A DNA stretch of 19,210 bases from contig JBEBJD010000043.1 of the NCBI GenBank assembly GCA_040080075.1, positions 1-19,210 of the forward strand. The letters run 5' to 3'. The notes below the pieces were generated by a model that saw only the letters and a list, made by a program, of their open reading frames with translations, was not told where the DNA came from and made no database searches. Position numbers and translations under genes: made by a program. Source of the DNA: JANNFX01 sp040080075. GTDB lineage: Bacteria > Pseudomonadota > Alphaproteobacteria > Rhizobiales > Hyphomicrobiaceae. Below, one piece after another: positions 14,342 to 19,210 of the stretch; position 1 is the stretch's first letter; every line of letters begins with the position of its first letter.

Positions 14342-15874
14342 TCAAGCCACCGCCGAGGAGTACCGCAAGGTTTCGCCGCGGTACGACAATGCTTCGGCGA
14401 TATGGACGCGGGTGGTTCGGTCTTGGCCGTCGAGGTCAGCCAGTGTGCGCGCGACTTTCAAGACCCTGTGAAAGCCGCGTGCGGTAAGATTGAGATGCCC
14501 GGCGGCTTGCTTGAGCAAGGCCACACCGGCGTCGTCGGGCATGGCAATGGCGTCGAGAAGCTGCCCGGAACACTCTGCGTTGGTGCGGATCGTGGAAGCG
14601 CCGGCAGCGGCAAAGCGGGCGCGCTGGCGGTCGCGCGCGGCGGTCACCCGGGCGCGCACCTCCGCGCTGCCTTCACGCGAGGGCGATAGTGTCAGGTCGG
14701 CGGCTGAGACGGCAGGCAATTCAATGTTGAGATCGATGCGGTCGAGCATCGGGCCCGAGATCCGCGCTTGATAGCCGGCGCGGCAGCTGGGTCCGCGCTT
14801 GCAGCTTTCGCCGGGTAGACCGCCGCCGCATTTGCACGGGTTCATGGCCGCGATGAGTTGGAAACGGGCCGGATAGGCGATGCGGTGATTGGCACGCGCG
14901 ATGACAATCTCTCCCGTCTCAAGGGGTTGACGCAAGGCATCGAGAACATTGGGTAGAAACTCTGGCAATTCGTCGAGAAACAGCACGCCCAGGTGTGCGA
15001 GGCTGGCTTCGCCGGGTTTTGGCCGTGATCCGCCGCCAACGAGTGCCGCCATGCTGGCTGAGTGATGCGGCGCCCGGAACGGCCGCTCGACGCACAGTTT
15101 GCCCCCCATCAGTTCACCGGCAAGTGAATGAACCATCGAGACTTCAAGCATCTCTTCGGGCGAAAGTGGCGGCAGAATTGTGGGCAACCGCGCCGCCAGC
15201 ATCGATTTACCAGAGCCCGGCGGTCCGGTCATGAGCAGGTTATGACCACCCGCAGCGGCAATTTCGAGGGCACGTTTGGCGCTTTCCTGGCCGCGCACAT
15301 CTTTGAGGTCGAGGTTGGACACGGGTGGCCGGTCTAGATTTGGCTTGGGCCGCGATAGGAGTTGAATGCCGCGGAAATGATTGACGAGCGACAACAGATG
15401 AGGGGCCGCCAGAATGTCAACGTGCTCGCCCGCCCACGCGGCTTCGGGGCCGCAATCGGCGGGGCAGATCAGGCCCTTGCCCATGGCGTTGGCGCCGATG
15501 GCCGCGGGCAAGGCTCCGGGAACAGACCGGATCGAACCATCAAGTGCCAATTCGCCGATGGCCGCGAAATTTGTGATGGCTTCGGGCGACAATGCCTCCA
15601 TGGCGACCATGAGAGCGAGCACAATGGCGAGATCGTAGTGGCTGCCTTCTTTGGGCAGATCGGCCGGCGCCAGGTTCACGGTCAGGTGCTTGTAGGGCAT
15701 GCCCAGGCCCACGGCGTGAAGTGCGTTGCGCACCCTTTCTCGGCTTTCGTCGACGGCCTTGTCGGGTAAGCCAACGATGGCGAAGGCTGTCTTGCCCGGC
15801 GTGATGCGCACCTGAACTTCAACGCCGCGTGCCTCAACGCCTGCGAACGCAACGGTAGCTATCGTGCCGTACAT
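14342..15874 (-). CDS. comM: YifB/ComM-family AAA+ ATPase (Mg-chelatase-like)
   Basis: A 510-residue protein of the YifB/ComM family. ComM of Vibrio is a hexameric helicase that promotes branch migration during integration of transforming DNA. The N-terminal region (about 5-165) is a LonC-like ChlI domain with IVGLPDKAVDESRERVRNAL and NLAPADLPKEGSHYDL. The AAA+ core follows, with Walker A GPPGSGKS (217-224), Walker B VLFLDE (297-302) and SGPMLDRID (373-381). The cysteine cluster NPCKCGGGLPGESCKRGPSC (345-364) is normal for the family. The C-terminal Mg-chelatase-like domain includes LNLTARGFHRVLKVARTLADL. The ATG at 15874 matches the family start (MYGTIATVAFAGVEA), although the ribosome binding site is weak. 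The gene is complete. The symbol is by family, not by demonstrated function. Confidence 0.93.
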   Translation of the reverse strand: MYGTIATVAFAGVEARGVEVQVRITPGKTAFAIVGLPDKAVDESRERVRNALHAVGLGMPYKHLTVNLAPADLPKEGSHYDLAIVLALMVAMEALSPEAITNFAAIGELALDGSIRSVPGALPAAIGANAMGKGLICPADCGPEAAWAGEHVDILAAPHLLSLVNHFRGIQLLSRPKPNLDRPPVSNLDLKDVRGQESAKRALEIAAAGGHNLLMTGPPGSGKSMLAARLPTILPPLSPEEMLEVSMVHSLAGELMGGKLCVERPFRAPHHSASMAALVGGGSRPKPGEASLAHLGVLFLDELPEFLPNVLDALRQPLETGEIVIARANHRIAYPARFQLIAAMNPCKCGGGLPGESCKRGPSCRAGYQARISGPMLDRIDLNIELPAVSAADLTLSPSREGSAEVRARVTAARDRQRARFAAAGASTIRTNAECSGQLLDAIAMPDDAGVALLKQAAGHLNLTARGFHRVLKVARTLADLDGQDRTTRVHIAEALSYRGETLRYSSAVA

Positions 15875-15985
15875 GCCTTGCCCCCAACCCTATACTCCAA
15901 GGTCTAACGGGCAGGGGATTGCCATTCCGTCGGTGGCACAGAGAAAAAGTCTGTGGTCCCCTTTTGCACTTCGAGTGGCGCACAG

Positions 15986-16741
15986 TTAGACGAGGTGCAC
16001 GGCATTGCCGGTCGCAACCGTGCCGCCATCGACCACACGCGCGTAGACCCCAAAATTGCTGTGCCCCCATCGGCGCATCAAGGTGGCTGGAATATCAAGA
16101 TCGCGGCTGGCCGTTTCGGGATCGACATTGGTGGCGGCGCAGCGCTGCGTGCGCTCGAACACCTGCAATCGCACTGATCCAGCCTCGATATCGCGTCCAA
16201 CCCAAGCGTCCTCTTGCCAGGCCTCAATGCCGCTGACGACGAAATTGGGACGGAATCGCAAGGGATTGAGTGGACGGCCAATGACCCGCTCAAGGTCATG
16301 CAGCGATTCCAAATTAATGAGATGCACGCACGGGCTACTAGCGTCTGCGAAACTGTGGCCGTCTGCATGCCGGATTTTGGGTGCGCCGCGCAGTTCATCG
16401 CGCATATAGGCTGCAAAAAATTGTTCGAGAATAGCGCGGCCCGCCGTTGAGTTAAGATTTCCGCGCGCCACCTGCTTGCCGGACCGGAATATGGTCAATG
16501 TTTGATCCTGGTCATCGAAGCGGGCCTCAAGCGCCGCTAATCTTTCGTCACGTAACAGCATCAGGAATGCAATGCGGTCGAGCGTCTTGGGATTGCTTTC
16601 ATCGAATCGGCCGGGGCCGTTCTCTATGGCGTAGGCGCGGTCGAAGGGCAGCACGCCGCCGGTAGTCAGTTGGGCGTAGGTCAAGGCGTGCGCCGTCAGG
16701 CCTTTCACAGGATACCGGTAGATGGCCTCGACTTTACCCAC
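15986..16741 (-). CDS. MOSC-domain protein (MOSC_N + MOSC)
   Basis: About 251 residues. The N-terminal beta-barrel (VEAIYRYPVKGL, LPFDRAYAIEN) is followed by a MOSC domain with LNPLRFRPNFVV and RCAATNVDPETASRD. The Cys of that last motif (about residue 201) is the conserved position that in MOSC proteins such as mARC coordinates the molybdenum cofactor. Likely roles are sulfur transfer or reduction of N-hydroxylated compounds, and the substrate is unknown. The start chosen is a GTG at 16741 with GGAG five bases upstream, giving the usual N-terminus MGKVEAIYRYPVKG. An ATG at 16768 would add nine residues (MYGTINGAT) but lacks a ribosome binding site. The gene is divergent from clpB, with two palindromes between. 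Confidence 0.88.
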   Translation of the reverse strand: MGKVEAIYRYPVKGLTAHALTYAQLTTGGVLPFDRAYAIENGPGRFDESNPKTLDRIAFLMLLRDERLAALEARFDDQDQTLTIFRSGKQVARGNLNSTAGRAILEQFFAAYMRDELRGAPKIRHADGHSFADASSPCVHLINLESLHDLERVIGRPLNPLRFRPNFVVSGIEAWQEDAWVGRDIEAGSVRLQVFERTQRCAATNVDPETASRDLDIPATLMRRWGHSNFGVYARVVDGGTVATGNAVHLV

Positions 16742-16892
16742 CGTCGCTCCGTTTATAGTGCCATACATATGTCAGCATGCCGCGCAGACGGACATCGGCG
16801 GTCCCCCTTTATCCCGCGCCATGTGCTTCCTATATCGCATTCACAGGTGCCAGGAAGATGCCCGTTGGATCTCCCTTAAGGTGCCGCACCAA

Positions 16893-16969
16893 CTAGTGTC
16901 CTGTCTCGGGAATGCCTTCATATATTGCCGCACACTCGCCGAGGCATTCCGGAGACTGAAGGACACTAG
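16893..16969. repeat. 77-bp CTAG-ended imperfect palindrome, MITE-like
   Basis: CTAGTGTCCT (16893-16902) pairs with AGGACACTAG (16960-16969), GTCTC (16903-16907) with GAGAC (16952-16956), and GGAATGCCT (16909-16917) with AGGCATTCC (16942-16950). This gives 24 base pairs interrupted by one mismatch and a 3-base bulge around a 24-base loop. It lies between divergent genes, where no terminator is expected. CTAG at both ends could be target duplication or part of the arms. Confidence 0.7.
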
Positions 16970-16985
16970 AAAGCCTGTGAATCTT

Positions 16986-17051
16986 GGGGGGTGCCCCGCA
17001 CTTGCCTTCTCCTTTCGCGGCTTGGAAGGCAAGGCAATTGCGGGGCCCCCC
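16986..17051. repeat. second long imperfect palindrome before clpB
   Basis: GGGGGG (16986-16991) pairs with CCCCCC (17046-17051), CCCCGCA (16994-17000) with TGCGGGG (17039-17045), and CTTGCCTTC (17001-17009) with GAAGGCAAG (17025-17033). That is 22 base pairs with small bulges and a 15-base loop. It ends 63 bases before the clpB start. The remaining spacer (17052-17114) holds only a small CCTTA/TAAGG hairpin and no clear heat-shock promoter. Confidence 0.65.
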
Positions 17052-17114
17052 ACAATGACGGCACCGGCCTTACGCCTAAGGGGTGAGGCTGGCGCGCTGA
17101 AAGGGTAGTAGAAA

Positions 17115-19210
17115 ATGAATTTTGACCGTTACACCGACCGCTCCAAGGGCTTCGTACAATCGGCCCAATCGCTGGCTTTGCGCGAGGGCCATCAGCAATT
17201 TACCCCTGAACATCTGCTCAAAGTCCTGCTCGACGACGAGGAAGGACTGGCCAGTGGGCTCATTGACCGTGCCGGCGGGCGCTCGCGCGAGGCTTTGGCC
17301 GGCGTTGAGCGCGCACTTGCCAAGAAAACAAAAGTCACAGGCGGCTCCGGCCAGGTCTACGTGGCCCCTGAAACAGCACGCCTGTTCGATGCCGCCGAAA
17401 AAATTGCCGGCAAGGCGGGCGACAAGTTCGTCACCGCCGAACGTCTTCTGCTGGCACTTGCCCTTGAGAAAGGCACCGAGTCGGGGCGTATCCTCAATGA
17501 GGCCGGTGCCACGCCCGACAAAATCAATGCTGCCATCAACGACTTGCGCAAGGGCCGCACGGCCGACAGTGCGTCCGCCGAACAGGCCTATGATGCCTTG
17601 AAGCGCTATGCGCGCGATCTGACCGAGGCGGCGGCTCAAGGCAAACTCGATCCTGTCATCGGCCGCGACGAAGAAATCCGCCGCACCATTCAAGTGCTGG
17701 CACGGCGCACGAAAAATAATCCTGTTCTAATTGGCGAGCCCGGCGTCGGCAAGACAGCGATCGCTGAAGGACTCGCGTTGCGTATCATCAAGGGTGACGT
17801 GCCCGAAAGCCTCAAAGACAAGAAGCTTATGGCACTCGATATGGGCTCGCTGATTGCGGGCGCGAAGTACCGCGGCGAATTCGAAGAGCGTCTAAAGAAT
17901 GTGCTTTCGGAGGTGCAGGCCGCCACCGGCGGCATCATTCTGTTCATCGACGAGCTGCACACGATCGTTGGTGCGGGCAAATCCGAAGGCGCGATGGATG
18001 CGGGCAACCTTCTGAAGCCAGCGCTCGCGCGTGGTGAGTTGCACTGCGTCGGCGCCACCACGCTCGATGAGTACAAGAAGCACATCGAAAAAGATGCGGC
18101 GTTGGCGCGCCGCTTCCAGCCCGTCTTCATCGGTGAGCCGACAGTTGAGGACACAGTATCGATCTTGCGCGGTCTCAAAGAGAAGTACGAGTTGCATCAT
18201 GGCGTGCGGATTACCGATAGCGCGCTTGTGGCGGCTGCAACTTTATCGAACCGCTACATCACCGATCGCTTTCTGCCAGACAAGGCCATTGATCTTGTCG
18301 ACGAAGCGGGATCGCGTCTGCGCATGCAGGTCGATAGCAAGCCAGAAGAACTCGACACCATTGACCGCGATCTCATGCAAATGATGATTGAGCGAGAGGC
18401 GCTGCGCAAAGAGACGGATGCGGCCTCGAAGGATCGCCTCACCAAACTCGACAAGAGCATCGCCGATTTGCAGGAAAAATCGGAGTCGCTGACGACGCGC
18501 TGGCAGGGCGAAAAGCAGAAGCTCGGTTCAGCACAAAAAATTAAGGAAGAGTTGGAGGTGCTGCGCAACGAGCTTGATCAGGTTCAGCGGCGCGGCGATC
18601 TCGTGCGCGCAGGCGAACTCAAGTACCGGGATATCCCCGAACTCGAAAAGCGCCTCAGCACCATCGAAACGACGGCAACCCAGGGTGCAATGGTCGAAGA
18701 GGCTGTAACGCCCGATCAGATCGCGGCGGTGGTGTCGCGCTGGACGGGGGTGCCTGTCGAAAAGATGCTCGAAGGTGAACGCGACAAACTTCTCAAGATG
18801 GAAGACGCGCTTGCCAAGCGGGTCATCGGTCAGAAAGAAGCAACCATTGCGGTTTCGACGGCCGTGCGCCGCGCGCGTGCCGGTCTGCAAGACCCAAATC
18901 GGCCCATGGGATCGTTTATGTTCCTGGGGCCGACGGGCGTGGGCAAGACCGAGCTGACCAAGGCACTGGCTCAATTCCTATTTGACGACGAAGCCGCCAT
19001 GGTGCGCATGGACATGAGCGAGTACATGGAAAAGCACTCGGTCTCCCGCCTCATTGGTGCGCCTCCGGGTTACGTCGGCTATGAGGAAGGCGGAGCACTG
19101 ACTGAAGCCGTGCGGCGCAGGCCGTATCAGGTTGTGCTTTTCGACGAAATCGAGAAAGCGCACCCGGACGTTTTTAATGTGCTGTTACAAGTACTCGACG
19201 ATGGCCGTTT
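17115..19210 (+). CDS. clpB: ClpB disaggregase (3' end beyond window)
   Basis: Hexameric AAA+ chaperone that works with DnaK/DnaJ/GrpE to pull proteins out of aggregates in the cytoplasm. The frame is open from ATG 17115 to the window edge, 698 codons of a usual total near 860. The N domain (about 1-145) begins MNFDRYTDRSKGFVQSAQSL. The first AAA+ domain has Walker A GEPGVGKT (207-214), ILFIDELHT as Walker B, and the pore segment AKYRGEFEERL. The middle coiled coil (about 400-520) has the long charged KSIADLQEKSESL-type stretch that separates ClpB from ClpA and ClpC. The second AAA+ domain starts with Walker A GPTGVGKT (605-612) and PPGYVGYEEGG as its pore loop. The ribosome binding site is weak (AAAGGG). 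No frame break is seen. Confidence 0.97.
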   Translation, partial: MNFDRYTDRSKGFVQSAQSLALREGHQQFTPEHLLKVLLDDEEGLASGLIDRAGGRSREALAGVERALAKKTKVTGGSGQVYVAPETARLFDAAEKIAGKAGDKFVTAERLLLALALEKGTESGRILNEAGATPDKINAAINDLRKGRTADSASAEQAYDALKRYARDLTEAAAQGKLDPVIGRDEEIRRTIQVLARRTKNNPVLIGEPGVGKTAIAEGLALRIIKGDVPESLKDKKLMALDMGSLIAGAKYRGEFEERLKNVLSEVQAATGGIILFIDELHTIVGAGKSEGAMDAGNLLKPALARGELHCVGATTLDEYKKHIEKDAALARRFQPVFIGEPTVEDTVSILRGLKEKYELHHGVRITDSALVAAATLSNRYITDRFLPDKAIDLVDEAGSRLRMQVDSKPEELDTIDRDLMQMMIEREALRKETDAASKDRLTKLDKSIADLQEKSESLTTRWQGEKQKLGSAQKIKEELEVLRNELDQVQRRGDLVRAGELKYRDIPELEKRLSTIETTATQGAMVEEAVTPDQIAAVVSRWTGVPVEKMLEGERDKLLKMEDALAKRVIGQKEATIAVSTAVRRARAGLQDPNRPMGSFMFLGPTGVGKTELTKALAQFLFDDEAAMVRMDMSEYMEKHSVSRLIGAPPGYVGYEEGGALTEAVRRRPYQVVLFDEIEKAHPDVFNVLLQVLDDGR

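Noticed and set aside
15937..15955. CACAGA/TCTGTG inverted repeat between the MOSC and YifB genes as a terminator
   Set aside because: Short AT-rich stem with the T-run in the loop instead of after the stem; unlikely to terminate.
15860..16768. Shared MYGTI start in the YifB and MOSC frames as a duplicated leader
   Set aside because: Similarity covers only five codons, and the MOSC protein more likely starts at the GTG at 16741.
17021..17054. CTTGGAA followed by CCCCCCACAAT as a heat-shock (RpoH) promoter for clpB
   Set aside because: The spacing is too long and both halves are part of the palindrome arms; the match to RpoH boxes is poor.
16722..17108. 128-residue + strand frame running through both palindromes before clpB
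   Set aside because: It reads across two hairpins and overlaps the divergent MOSC gene; no family features and no ribosome binding site.

Overview
The window is GC-rich, densely coding bacterial DNA that looks like an alphaproteobacterium of the order Hyphomicrobiales (Rhizobiales). This rests on the run htpX, rsmB-type methyltransferase, heparinase II/III-like gene, purH, an order I know from that group, together with the dispersed CTAG-edged palindromes typical of these genomes. No species can be named from sequence alone. No rRNA, tRNA, CRISPR array or intact insertion sequence was seen.

Region 1 (1-6929, all + strand): the possible last codons of an upstream gene, then htpX (membrane protease), an RsmB-family rRNA cytosine methyltransferase, a heparinase II/III-family protein without a visible signal peptide, purH (last two steps of IMP synthesis) and a GNAT acetyltransferase whose TTG start overlaps the purH stop. 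A double palindromic repeat of about 105 bp sits directly before purH and abuts its ribosome binding site.

Region 2 (6993-9993, - strand): bacterioferritin and its reductant partner, bacterioferritin-associated ferredoxin, form an iron storage and release pair preceded by an FNR/FixK-like box. A secreted or membrane protein follows, with a four-cysteine N-terminal domain, a long Pro/Ala linker, one membrane helix and a C-terminal J domain.

Region 3 (9994-13724): a three-gene - strand operon holds a GbsR/MarR-type regulator, a DUF4166 protein and a membrane-anchored TIGR01777-type epimerase. Its promoter has a TTGACA -35 box, and its -10 box lies inside a perfect 36-bp palindrome at which the regulator reading frame begins, so an autoregulated and probably leaderless operon is likely. 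A secreted fasciclin-domain protein is divergent on the + strand. This is the best candidate in the window for an undescribed system.

Region 4 (13725-19210): a small 2TM-domain protein, a YifB/ComM-type AAA+ ATPase and a MOSC-domain protein lie on the - strand. A 345-370 bp divergent spacer then carries two long imperfect palindromes, and clpB (+) follows, cut by the window edge after about 698 codons. Apart from the repeats and the DUF4166 and J-domain genes, most of the content is ordinary housekeeping.
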